Source of the DNA: JALHFZ01 sp963674625
Lineage (GTDB): Bacteria; Synergistota; Synergistia; Synergistales; Aminobacteriaceae
Direction: 5' to 3'
Assembly: GCA_963674625.2 (NCBI GenBank)
Contig: CAXXXO010000004.1
Span: forward strand, 186,001-250,000
Length of the DNA: 64,000 bases
Within the stretch, counting starts at the first letter, position 1. Every line of letters starts with the position of its first letter. A program made the translations under genes and the position numbers. Below the pieces are notes generated by a model. It ran no database searches, was not told the DNA's origin, and was given only the letters and a program-made list of their open reading frames with translations. This document shows, piece by piece, positions 16,701 through 24,735 of this stretch.

Positions 16701-19532
16701 GAGCAGTTCTATGATTCGGTCGAAGAAGGGGTGTGATTCCCCTATCCCTTCTTTCTCCATGTGTGCTCTACATTCTTCTGCAGCCTGCTTTTTTTTCAAT
16801 GCAAGTTCCTCTCCGATCTTGTCCAACGTGGAAGCAGCCTGTCCAAAATCGAAGGGTTTTTCTTTTACCGTTTCGAGTGCTATCTTCAGTTCCTCGGTTT
16901 TTCCCAGCATTGCACCCCGCTCTGCCTCTTTAAGTATTCCGGAGTTCAGTGCGTCCTCGATCTCGCTTTGCGTTCTCTCGATGGAAAAGAGGGAATTCTC
17001 CTTCCATTCGCGCTCTTTTTCCTGAAGTTCACGATCAAGTCGATCGATGTCCACTACCTGAGGTTCGTTTTTCCGAAGATAATTCGAGATATTTCGCAGT
17101 CCCGTCAGGTCTTTTTTCTCAATTTTGTCAGAAATAACCTCGGGCCACGAGGGCTCCTCAGATGAGAGAAATTTACGAATTTTTTTCAGAGTCCTTATCG
17201 GGTCACCATCCACGATATTCATGTTCTCGTCCAGAATGAGCCCTGTCTTGAGAAGCCCGAAGTTCAATAGTGTCTCAAGTTGTGGTTCCATAGTGGGAAG
17301 TGGTTTCGACGGGTCGAACATATTTGCGATATCATCAAGAACCGCGATAGCACAGTGAAATCCTGCTTCCAGGGAGGATCCCTCATGCTTTCTTTTGAGC
17401 TCAATTAACTCATTGCGGGCTTCATCGAAGTGCTTCTCGAATGTCTTCTTGAAATCCTCGGCATGTTTTTTAAGAAAACTCGCATCCAGAGATTTAGCCG
17501 TTTCCTGAAGAGAGACCCAGTTGTCGGCGATTTCACACGCTTCTCGAATGTTCCTGAGGAGTTTGACGCGTGCTCCCGCTTCAATTGTTTTGATCTTGCT
17601 GCTGCGCTGTTTTCTTAACACGTTTTTTAACGCTAAATCTATCGTCTGCTCACAGTTTATCTGGTTGGAGAAAAATTCCAATAGTTCTCTTGTCTCCCCA
17701 AGCTTAGCAACGTCATTGGAACGTATCGGCGCAATCATATTTTCAATGCTTCGGATTCCCTCTTCCTCAGTTTTGGAAGTCATGAGTAACCTCCACACTG
17801 CAGTCGCCGGACGAAAGTTCATCGAAGAAGCTGATGCTTTTTCGTGCCATAGATTCGCTCCGTTGACCACATCTTTTACTCTTTGCTCCCAGGCTGAGCG
17901 TCCTTTAAGCCAATTTGGTTCCAGAGGACGCGAATAATTACCAAATTCCAATGCAGCTCGAAGAATTGCCAAAAAACTCTTTACGGAGATCGAAGAAAAG
18001 CGAATGGAATTTAGGACGGCGCCTGCACCAGTCGAAGGCACAATAAGTGTTGGGCGAAGGGTGGACGAAGCCACTAAAAGGTGAAGAGTATCAAGCCATT
18101 CGTCATCGAGAGAAACGAATTTTTTGAAATCAATTTCCATGAAATCCATCTTAAGTCTCTGGGCAAGCTCTCCCGCGGACGAGAGAGCGTTTTGCGCGAG
18201 AAGGAGATCGCGCAGCAGGGCAGATGGAAGATAAGTACTTGGACGCCCGATAATATCCTCCAACAGTTTTTGAACGTTGTATGCCAGGCTTCCGCGATCA
18301 TCGAGAAGTAAATTAATCGAAAGACGTGAAAAAGCGGCCTCGTCAGGTGTATCTGCGTCGAAGAGTGAGTCGAGTATTGCAGGAGCAGAACTATGAGGAG
18401 AACTCTCGTAGAAGGATGGCGCAATTTGCGCAGGCTGATCGCTTTTCTGGGAAACCACTGGCAAGTCGCACTCTTCCATAAGTTCTCTCTCTTCGTGAGG
18501 ACCGACGTGTGCCTCTTCCCCACTACCTTCTAGGCCGTCTGTATTTTCCTCCTGAAAAAGTAGTTTCTCCGAACCGGGCTCCCCATGTTTGAGCGAAACA
18601 TCATTGGTGATGAGGTCTCCCTCGGGAGAATCGGCCATAACGCTTTCATTAGTCTTTTCTTCGACCTCTTCAGTAAGGAAGGGGTCGTCTTCCGATAGGG
18701 AGTCTTCCTGTGCGTCCTCAAAAGATCCTTCTGCTTGCCTTTCCGTATCTTCGGAGGAGAGCGGTTTCTCTTCGTCAATCTGCCCTACCAAGAGATCTAC
18801 CAAATCTGTTTCGGGCTCAAGTTCTTCTTCCTCACCATCATCCTCGTCGAGATTTTCGAACTCTTTTTCTATGACGGCGATGGGTTCGGGTGGAGTTTCG
18901 GCATAGATGTCTCCACTAACCAGGTCGCGCGTAAAGGAAATTCCGAAAACATTTTTCGTTTTTTCATAAAGAGATTCCCATTCAGCGTCAGAGAGGTTTG
19001 TTTGATTCAGAAGGAAATTTTCTAAACAATTTAGGATGTGCTCTCCCCGCTCGAGAAGAATAAGTTCTTCGTTAGGGTTTTTCAAGTCTACGCTGTCGAT
19101 CAGTTTCCCCACTCGGTCGAGTTCATTTTGAAAGACTTCCATCGAGGCTCTATTATCGACTTTTCTATGTCGTATGCTCCGAAGCAGGCTAATGGTGTCT
19201 GTTATTTTCTTTTTTTTCCGCGACGAATTGTATTGGGGAAGCCCTTGTTCGTAGATTTCCTTCAAAGAAACGGACATCGCTTTGAGAGAAAAAATCTTGA
19301 GTGCTGATACGCGAGGGGAAAAAGCAATGTGCTCCTCGAAAGAAGCTACCTCTTCTTTTAAAGCCTCAAAGTTCTTTTGAAAGTGCTGCGCATTGTCGAG
19401 AAGATCAAGACTAAGTGGCTGACCGTTTTGTTCAAGTTTCTTTACGCTTTCGTGTAATTGCTTGGCAAGGGAATGCGATGTTTGTTTTAGTTCCTCGGCT
19501 TTACTCATAATTTTTTTAAATTCTTTGTCCAA
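13773..19532 (-). CDS. Giant (1919-residue) STAND/AAA-type ATPase, probable defence protein
   Basis: From N to C (numbered from TTG 19532) it has a helical/coiled-coil region (about 1-220), a very acidic low-complexity stretch (about 220-390), a long helical region with charged coiled coils (about 400-1150), then a P-loop ATPase introduced by MFYGRQEELEE. Walker A is GGRQLGKT (1224-1231) and Walker B LLLLDEAD (D1317, E1318). A second ATPase-like domain starts near 1630 with a degenerate P-loop GCNGSGLN (K replaced) and a VFFDSE strand. The STAND-like layout suggests an NTP-dependent sensor or scaffold. TTG 19532 is chosen for its strong GGGGAGG site; ATG 19571 has none. No membrane segment is seen. 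Confidence 0.8.
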   Translation of the reverse strand: MDKEFKKIMSKAEELKQTSHSLAKQLHESVKKLEQNGQPLSLDLLDNAQHFQKNFEALKEEVASFEEHIAFSPRVSALKIFSLKAMSVSLKEIYEQGLPQYNSSRKKKKITDTISLLRSIRHRKVDNRASMEVFQNELDRVGKLIDSVDLKNPNEELILLERGEHILNCLENFLLNQTNLSDAEWESLYEKTKNVFGISFTRDLVSGDIYAETPPEPIAVIEKEFENLDEDDGEEEELEPETDLVDLLVGQIDEEKPLSSEDTERQAEGSFEDAQEDSLSEDDPFLTEEVEEKTNESVMADSPEGDLITNDVSLKHGEPGSEKLLFQEENTDGLEGSGEEAHVGPHEERELMEECDLPVVSQKSDQPAQIAPSFYESSPHSSAPAILDSLFDADTPDEAAFSRLSINLLLDDRGSLAYNVQKLLEDIIGRPSTYLPSALLRDLLLAQNALSSAGELAQRLKMDFMEIDFKKFVSLDDEWLDTLHLLVASSTLRPTLIVPSTGAGAVLNSIRFSSISVKSFLAILRAALEFGNYSRPLEPNWLKGRSAWEQRVKDVVNGANLWHEKASASSMNFRPATAVWRLLMTSKTEEEGIRSIENMIAPIRSNDVAKLGETRELLEFFSNQINCEQTIDLALKNVLRKQRSSKIKTIEAGARVKLLRNIREACEIADNWVSLQETAKSLDASFLKKHAEDFKKTFEKHFDEARNELIELKRKHEGSSLEAGFHCAIAVLDDIANMFDPSKPLPTMEPQLETLLNFGLLKTGLILDENMNIVDGDPIRTLKKIRKFLSSEEPSWPEVISDKIEKKDLTGLRNISNYLRKNEPQVVDIDRLDRELQEKEREWKENSLFSIERTQSEIEDALNSGILKEAERGAMLGKTEELKIALETVKEKPFDFGQAASTLDKIGEELALKKKQAAEECRAHMEKEGIGESHPFFDRIIELLTKNDFITAESYVQMSSEGKDLPQSTRNVFSEFFPKKAQEIEDYLIDSVKGNRPPFKNTLLELIKKQSKVCGVDMKYVPGKHAQQASDMMKAWWDSGRNKKITEEQARTILRGIGFNVQKVNVYVEHERWWINLEAETLADRNLCPVACYGSSARGRYRILCDWSRPSEEKILSSVPSPGMLEAPVLVFHFGCFTYARRCALASRSLEEKKTFLLIDDTLMIFLCGERNERLNPMFRCTLPFTYIQPFVTTASFLPPEMFYGRQEELEEIISPVGACLVYGGRQLGKTVLLRDAERRFDNGKNKIAIWIDLEGEGVGSRLSVEFIWEVLARKFKERGIFPSEFHISQITAERFSEMTKTWLNKDSQRSILLLLDEADAFFERDFCNEDDRNFHNGHVREFMATRTIKVLMDETERRFKVVFAGLHNVGRNTRKSNNPIAHLGRPVCVGPLIERQEHLQARALVREPFQVAGYEISEDLITRILSQTNYYPSLIQIYCHNLLMDLTSRQQKKNNKRFSSFAVPPYEIVKKNLDDAYTDRDLRNTIRGKFLLTLQLDERYRIIAYALAFNVLLQDDSGLVDGFPEQIIFDLAKDAWPEGFVGFSTQEEFRVILDEMVGLGVLSQLEGGRYTFRGRNVPLLLGTEEEIMQILSSPRETLPEYNPATYCPPVRGTDMRSPLTVLQEEVLLKRSNGIVVVAGCNGSGLNNLRPFLEQRLETEFFHPMESLELVKAKSDYRALVSKDISKGLHIVFFDSETTPWTRKWLQSFKAELEKSKPNSGKVFRILFSANPSTLWGAMSEEGERIIEECDDILALTKWHERTLKNWLQEREHVPPAALEKKSVESILEITGGWLTMLRLVGKGASVNNGKVEDFLRDVRTNADSPDFVKASLREDFQLLENNERQVVLKSIKDLEPLTHEDLNHLFKDDLPSPQTISKTIRWADTLQFIRDDEEGRLLIDPVVGRFLEIAGKQDGEEV

Positions 19533-19958
19533 AATATACCCCTCCCCTTTAAAAGGTATACAATCTCCCATTAAGTTGACACAGAAAAACCACGTATTTT
19601 CTTCTTTCTTTAGTTAATCAGAATACCAAACTGTAAAAATGCGCCGGGCAGCTTCGCGCTTGCCAGATAGCAGAAATGAAACGCATATATACAAGTTGAT
19701 TTCTAAAGCGGAAATCCTTCAGGGGCGCATAGCGCTTGCTGCAACAAGTAGATTGCCAAAGTTCACGGCAGGGAAAATTTTTAAAACTATTTGAGCAAAC
19801 AAACTTGAAGCGTTTACCACTTTGTTTGCCTCTCTTGTGAACTTGAGATTTTGTTACGCAAGCAAACCAATGATATCTCAAAGATCTTGGCAGCCTTTGT
19901 ATTTTCCGAAAAACTCATCTTGGGCGGGAGAGTTTAATGTTAAATTTATCAATTCCTA
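19533..19958. other. Intergenic region between the ATPase operon and the MTase-HNH gene
   Basis: About 430 bases with no convincing gene; a short minus-strand open frame (19618-19881) has no recognisable content. It should hold the promoter of the giant ATPase operon, with a TGTATA-like -10 just upstream of the ribosome site near 19555-19562, but no certain -35. Confidence 0.35.
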
Positions 19959-21680
19959 TCAATTCGGTTGCCATCGTTCCGCTCCCCTCTGAATCGCCAC
20001 TGTCTCCGCTGTTTCTACGAGGGAGGAAAAGGCATTTTTCTCCCAGCAAGACCGATCCGATCGTTCTCTGAGGAGCGAGTTTCCCAGTTCAGAAATAAAT
20101 CTTTCGGGAAACATTTGTCTTACAAGGTGCCAGTAATGGATTATGCGCTCCTGGCTTGCTCTCAGAGTTTTTACTGTGATTATCTTATCTTTCTTGTCGG
20201 CATTTATCCTCCGGTCTGCCGGAAGGAGATTCCAAAGATCGTTGTTGTGCCAGAGACAGAAAGGAATCACATGGTCCACATCAAAACGGGATGTTGAAAG
20301 GGCTTTTCCGCTCCAGACACATTCAAGGGAAGGCAATGTCTTATAGTATGTTCTGACCGCAGATACATCCCGATCGCTCTCCGGACGTACAAGCAGGCGA
20401 TCAATCACAAGGGAAACAGGAACTGTTTTTAATGACAAATTATGAACCAGTTCAGCCCATCTGAGAATTATCCCTTCTCCTATCCAGTGGCCAAGAATAC
20501 AAAATTCCCGCCACACATCTCCCTTTAGAGAAATCCTCCCCAGAGATTCTGCGGGATCGGAAGAAGAGTGAGAGGTGAGAAGGCTTCTTCTCCCGTTGAA
20601 GGTAAAAAATGAATCATCTCCATCAAGAGACCCACCGGCGTATTTGACAGGTCCGTCAATAATTGCCTTTGCAATAGAATTTATCGTTTTGCGAAGAAGC
20701 ATCGTTTGTTCAGATAAAAGTTTGCCCGAGCGGAATGCTTCATGAAAAGCACTCAGCCCTCCGCCATGAGCAAATGAGCGGATAAGATCGCCGAGGGGGG
20801 CCCGAAAGATGATTGGTTTCCGCAGTTCCTGCCCCCTGAGCTGAGGAATCATTACTTCAGAATCTATGAGAGGCCAATAGTAATATAGCCATTTTTCTAC
20901 AATGCGACCAATCGGGATGCTGACAAGGTCGCCAGAATGCCATCTAGCAATATGAGGGGATTTTTGGGCAATCTCACAGAGTGCCCGCAGAAGAGCAAAT
21001 TTGTAGGTGGCAGATTTCCTGTCGCGATTTACTATGGATTCTATTTGAGAAACAGGTCGGGCTGAAGCTTTTCCTTCCGATGAAAAAACCAGGTTCGACC
21101 AGACAATATCCCGTCCCATTCCGTCTTTAGTTTCTTCTCTGAAAAGGAGGCGAAAGCCTATACGTTCAAAAAGGAGCTGGATCTCACCGGGTTCCCTGTG
21201 TTCGTAGAGTCTGTCATCCTTCGAATGCCCTTCACCAGAGGAGAACGAACACAGGAATATGCCTTTTTCCACCAGGAGGGTCTTTACCTGGCAAGCAAAA
21301 GCAAAGATTTCATCGTCAGGGATATGCATCAGGACGGCAATGGCTGTTATGGCATCGAATTTTTTTGCAAAAAGCGGGTGAGCTTCCGGAAGGGGAAAAA
21401 GGGCAGGTTGAAAAAGGATATTTTCCGTTTTTTCTTTGGAGAGTTTCTTCTGTGCAATATCCAGCATTGAATCGCTGCCGTCGACCGCCACTACTAAACA
21501 GCCGAGGGATGCGAGAAAGAAAGCGTCGCGGCCTGAACCACAGCCAATGTCGAGGACTTTTCCTCCGAGTGGAATCCATCGGCGCAAAAGGCTATGGAGA
21601 GGAGCTACCTCGGCTTCATCGTATTGAACTGAGAGTCCTTTCGCATTCTTGTTGTACCAGGAAATTGTAGAATCCGGCAC
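19959..21680 (-). CDS. SAM-dependent methyltransferase fused to an HNH nuclease domain
   Basis: The 573-residue protein begins with GTG 21680, six to seven bases after a perfect AGGAGG. Residues about 35-190 form a class I methyltransferase: motif I VLDIGCGSGRD (42-52), an acidic VDGSD after strand 2, and a later strand DAITAIAVLMHI. The middle (about 210-440) is of unknown fold. An HNH-type domain follows with DVDHVIPF (467-474), LWHNNDLWNLLP and a conserved N/K/D stretch, preceded by one CVWSGK cysteine. The substrate is unknown. A combined modification and cleavage protein within a defence island is inferred. The GC content is below that of the core genome. Confidence 0.8.
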   Translation of the reverse strand: MPDSTISWYNKNAKGLSVQYDEAEVAPLHSLLRRWIPLGGKVLDIGCGSGRDAFFLASLGCLVVAVDGSDSMLDIAQKKLSKEKTENILFQPALFPLPEAHPLFAKKFDAITAIAVLMHIPDDEIFAFACQVKTLLVEKGIFLCSFSSGEGHSKDDRLYEHREPGEIQLLFERIGFRLLFREETKDGMGRDIVWSNLVFSSEGKASARPVSQIESIVNRDRKSATYKFALLRALCEIAQKSPHIARWHSGDLVSIPIGRIVEKWLYYYWPLIDSEVMIPQLRGQELRKPIIFRAPLGDLIRSFAHGGGLSAFHEAFRSGKLLSEQTMLLRKTINSIAKAIIDGPVKYAGGSLDGDDSFFTFNGRRSLLTSHSSSDPAESLGRISLKGDVWREFCILGHWIGEGIILRWAELVHNLSLKTVPVSLVIDRLLVRPESDRDVSAVRTYYKTLPSLECVWSGKALSTSRFDVDHVIPFCLWHNNDLWNLLPADRRINADKKDKIITVKTLRASQERIIHYWHLVRQMFPERFISELGNSLLRERSDRSCWEKNAFSSLVETAETVAIQRGAERWQPN

Positions 21681-22308
21681 TCAAGACCTCCTGCGAAAAC
21701 ATTATTTCCATACGAAGGAGGGTATGGATTTTCAGATGGTACTATCGACGCTGTTCTTTCTCTTCCTGCCTGATCTCACCGAATATCTTCCAGATTCTGA
21801 GGGGGGTGATTACATGCTCTTTTTCCGAAATATTTTCAATCTCCGCCCTTACTTCATCGGAAAATTCCTTGCAACTGACGAAAAGAAGAGTGAAGAAAGA
21901 TTTTCAACTCTTTCTTCACAAAAGGACATTTTCTTTACAGCAACTCCCAAACAAACTTTATGTAAAAAATACACATCAATCATAAATTTTATGACCTTAA
22001 TCATAGCAGAAGTATCCACAGCAGGACAGACAAAAAGAGTATTTGTCCCAGTGGGAATATTCAGATCGTGATTTATAGAACTCAACTTAAAGAGGACTTT
22101 GATACGGAGAAAAACCGTTGCAAAGAGTGGATAAAAATGACAGGGAAACTCTTTTTTATAAAACTGTACGCGTGACAAAATAAAACTACAAAATAGGAGA
22201 AGAGGTGTGGATAATCGTAGCTATTATGTGCTGTAGGCGAAAACAAACGCAACTACATCTGCTTATGCAGTCTGTTCCATCAAATTTGTTGCTCCGATTC
22301 GAAAAAAA
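21681..22308. other. Intergenic region upstream of the MTase-HNH gene
   Basis: About 630 bases without a supportable gene; the open frames here are short and unlike known proteins. A small palindrome (ccatac 21708-21713 with gtatgg 21721-21726, allowing for the loop) lies some 30 bases before the MTase-HNH start and could be an operator. This is the transition from the AT-richer island to the GC-richer core. Confidence 0.35.
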
Positions 22309-22578
22309 TCACCTGAATTCAACGTGCAATTCCTTGCCAAGTCCTGCGGCAAGACGTTTCAGATACACCAGGGATGGGTTGTAATTTCCGTTCTCTATTC
22401 TGCTGATGTGTCCCTGGGGGATGCCGGTGATTTCTGCCAGTTCTTTCTGGGTAAAATTCTTCTCTGCTCGTGCCCGTATCAGTTGCTCTATAATTTCATA
22501 TTCGGGTTCCAGTGCTTTGTACTCGGCAGCAAACTGCGGATTTTTCATCATTTCCTTGAAATGGTCTCGAAATTTCAA
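22309..22578 (-). CDS. XRE-family helix-turn-helix protein (HigA-like antitoxin or regulator)
   Basis: The 89-residue protein has a single Cro/C1-type helix-turn-helix: FTQKELAEITGIPQGHISRI followed by ENGNYNPSLVYLKRLAAGLG. A C-terminal KELHVEFR resembles HigA2-type antitoxins. The start is TTG 22578 with an AGGGAG site 6 bases upstream. No complete toxin gene is adjacent. Upstream there is only a 43-codon frame whose stop overlaps this start (TTGA), and then tctA. It may be an orphan antitoxin or a local regulator. Confidence 0.8.
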   Translation of the reverse strand: MKFRDHFKEMMKNPQFAAEYKALEPEYEIIEQLIRARAEKNFTQKELAEITGIPQGHISRIENGNYNPSLVYLKRLAAGLGKELHVEFR

Positions 22579-22706
22579 TGCGAACTCCCTTTCTCGTAAT
22601 CCTGCTTATATCGCTTCCGAATCTTACCCTCAGTTCGAAAATACTGCCTTACATATACCCTTGGGGCATCGAAGCAAAACCCGCCCCTTTGTTTTCCCCC
22701 GGTCAT
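22575..22706 (-). CDS. Possible 43-residue basic peptide gene coupled to tctA and the XRE gene
   Basis: A frame from ATG 22706 to TGA 22575 encodes a basic 43-residue peptide ending RKRYKQDYEKGSSH. Its ATG overlaps the tctA stop (ATGA) and its stop overlaps the XRE start (TTGA), both classic coupling arrangements. The C-terminal RYKQDYE stretch is reminiscent of the tails of HigB/RelE toxins, so it may be the remnant of a lost toxin. Without homologues it could also be chance. Confidence 0.3.
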   Translation of the reverse strand: MTGGKQRGGFCFDAPRVYVRQYFRTEGKIRKRYKQDYEKGSSH

Positions 22707-24187
22707 TTTGGTCCCTTTTTTCCTCTTATGAGTTTCAGGATGGGTCCCCCGAAGAAAACAAAGGTTATCAGCAGGATAAGTGCCATGCAGATAGGGTCGA
22801 AGATGAATTCTCCCAGTCCTCCGTGAGTTTTGATGAGCCCTACACGCAGGTTGTTCTCGATCATGGGTCCCAGGATGATGCCGAGTATCATCGGCGGAAG
22901 GGGGATGTCTACAAATTCGAAGAAGTAGCCGATGACGCCGAAAAGGGTCATGATGTAGACGTCAAAGAAGCTGTTCCGTATCGCATAGGAACCGATTACC
23001 GAGAAAACGAGGACTATGACCATGACTATATTTCTCGGAAGCCTCAGAATGACCCCGAAAACTCGTATGCCCGCCATGCCCACAAGTATGAGCAGAAATT
23101 GTGAAATGAGCCCCACAGCGAAAATTCCGTGCACGAGCTCCGGGTTTTCCTGAAAGATGAGAGGCCCCGGACGAAGGCCGTACATGAGCATGGCGCCGAG
23201 GACGATGGCTGTTATAGAGTCCCCCGGTACCCCGAAGACCAGCGCCGGTATCCATGTTCCGCCCAGAGCGGCGTTATTTGCGCTCGTTGGAGCGATCACG
23301 CCCTTTATTGAACCCTTGCCGAACTCCTCGGGAGTTCTTGACATCTTCTTCTCCATCCCGTAGGCCACCCACGCCGCAATGTCTGCCCCGGCTCCCGGCA
23401 GTGCTCCCACGCAGGTCCCGATAATGGATGCCTTGAGCACCGTGACTTTGTTTTTCAACACAATTTTCAGTCCGTTCAAAAGGGAAATTTTGCCGAACTC
23501 GGGGATGCTGCTCTGCTTCAGGAGCTTCGGGTCTGCGACGTTCTTCAATACTTCCGAGAGTCCGAACAAACCGATCATTGCCGGAATGAAGCCTACTCCC
23601 TCGAGAAGTTCCATGTTGCCGCCGGTAAACCTGGGCAGTCCGGTGGTTATATCCATACCGATGGTTGCCACCAGCAGGCCAAGGGCGACTGAAATGATTC
23701 CGTTCACCGGTTTCTCGGCGCTGAGAACGGCGCTCGTGCTGAGGCCGAAAATTCCAAGCCAGAAGTACTGGAAGTGCGTGAATCTCAACGCGAATTTTGC
23801 AAGAGGGGGAGCGACGAGCATGAGGAGCAGGATGCCTATGAAGCCGCCTATGGCGGAACAGAGCAGGTCAATGGTCAGTGCCTCCATACCCCTGCCCTGC
23901 TTCGTCAGTTCGTAGCCGTCAAGGGTTGCCGCGCCGGAAGCTGGTGTGCCCGGTATCCTGAGCAGGGTCGCCGGGATGTCACCGGTAAAAATAGAGGTAA
24001 AGGAGACTCCCAGGATCATCGCCATGCCTGCCAGCGGCTCCATGTAATAGGTGACGGGGATTATGAGGGCGACACCCATTGTGGCGGTCAGGCCGGGAGT
24101 ACCTCCTACCAGAACGCCGAAGGCCATGGAGATAAGCCACGGAAAAAGTATCCCCGGACGGAAAACGGAAAGGATAACGTCAAACAT
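22703..24187 (-). CDS. tctA: Tripartite tricarboxylate transporter, large membrane subunit TctA
   Basis: TctA is the 12-TM solute/cation symport subunit of TTT transporters, fed by the TctC binding protein. The 494-residue sequence has the family's glycine-rich segments: VLVGGTPGLTATMGVAL near the N-terminus, FTGDIPATLLRIPGTPASGA, and the repeated ALPGAGADIAAWVAYG, GVIAPTSANNAALGGTWIPA and FGVPGDSITAI in the second half. Length is typical. It follows tctB by 12 bases. The substrate cannot be read from the sequence; a carboxylate or amino-acid-derived acid is likely. Confidence 0.95.
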   Translation of the reverse strand: MFDVILSVFRPGILFPWLISMAFGVLVGGTPGLTATMGVALIIPVTYYMEPLAGMAMILGVSFTSIFTGDIPATLLRIPGTPASGAATLDGYELTKQGRGMEALTIDLLCSAIGGFIGILLLMLVAPPLAKFALRFTHFQYFWLGIFGLSTSAVLSAEKPVNGIISVALGLLVATIGMDITTGLPRFTGGNMELLEGVGFIPAMIGLFGLSEVLKNVADPKLLKQSSIPEFGKISLLNGLKIVLKNKVTVLKASIIGTCVGALPGAGADIAAWVAYGMEKKMSRTPEEFGKGSIKGVIAPTSANNAALGGTWIPALVFGVPGDSITAIVLGAMLMYGLRPGPLIFQENPELVHGIFAVGLISQFLLILVGMAGIRVFGVILRLPRNIVMVIVLVFSVIGSYAIRNSFFDVYIMTLFGVIGYFFEFVDIPLPPMILGIILGPMIENNLRVGLIKTHGGLGEFIFDPICMALILLITFVFFGGPILKLIRGKKGPK

Positions 24188-24199
24188 AATTTCCCCCTC

Positions 24200-24664
24200 C
24201 TACCACGGCAGGCCCAGGGACCCTACCGGAAGCTGGATGTGAAAGACCTGCCCGAAAATAGAGACGATGAAGAATACGACCAGGCCGGAAACGGCCACTG
24301 CCCTGAAAAACCGCACTTTCAGGCGCATCATGAGGAGTATGCTGAAAGCAAGCGTTGAGAGCGCATATCCCAGGTGCTCCATAACCGAAACGTAAAGAAA
24401 CAAAAGGAAAATGATAATCACGCCGTTGGAAGCTCCCCAACTCCATTGAAAGCTGGTCCCCCACCGGGGCATTTTCAGCCCGGCCGATATTTGGTATATT
24501 CCCGCAAGGATGAGTACCACGGAGAGGAGAATGGGGAAAAAAGACGGGCCGGGCGTTTTTTTCCCTGCAGAAACTGCCCCCGGAAACGTGAGGCTCTCCA
24601 TTATTACTGCGATTGAGAGCACGATGAGGGCGATGCCAAAAAGAATGACGAGCTTTTTCTTCAT
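24200..24664 (-). CDS. tctB: Tripartite tricarboxylate transporter, small membrane subunit TctB
   Basis: The 154-residue protein has about four hydrophobic segments (VILFGIALIVLSIAVIMESL at the N-terminus, a second near FFPILLSVVLILAGI, then two paired helices towards the C-terminus). It carries the TctB-typical PGPSFFPI loop after the first helix. It sits between tctC and tctA and would form the membrane complex with TctA. TctB proteins are poorly conserved, so the call rests on topology, motif and position. Confidence 0.88.
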   Translation of the reverse strand: MKKKLVILFGIALIVLSIAVIMESLTFPGAVSAGKKTPGPSFFPILLSVVLILAGIYQISAGLKMPRWGTSFQWSWGASNGVIIIFLLFLYVSVMEHLGYALSTLAFSILLMMRLKVRFFRAVAVSGLVVFFIVSIFGQVFHIQLPVGSLGLPW

Positions 24665-24684
24665 GGGAGACCTCCCTTTGCACG

Positions 24685-24714
24685 GCGCCCTGCCGGAATA
24701 GTCCGGCAGGGCGC
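24685..24714 (-). promoter_or_regulatory. Strong intra-operon hairpin between tctC and tctB
   Basis: A perfect 13-bp stem (24685-24697 with 24702-24714) has a 4-base loop. It lies in the 71-base gap after tctC and has no T-run on the minus strand, so it is probably not a full terminator. Such hairpins after a binding-protein gene typically stabilise its message or cause partial attenuation, giving more TctC than permease. That role is inferred. Confidence 0.7.
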
Positions 24715-24735
24715 ATCTGCAGCTGGTTAATGCCG

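Noticed and set aside
19618..19881. 87-codon minus-strand frame between the giant ATPase and MTase-HNH genes
   Set aside because: No ribosome site, unusual composition and no recognisable features.
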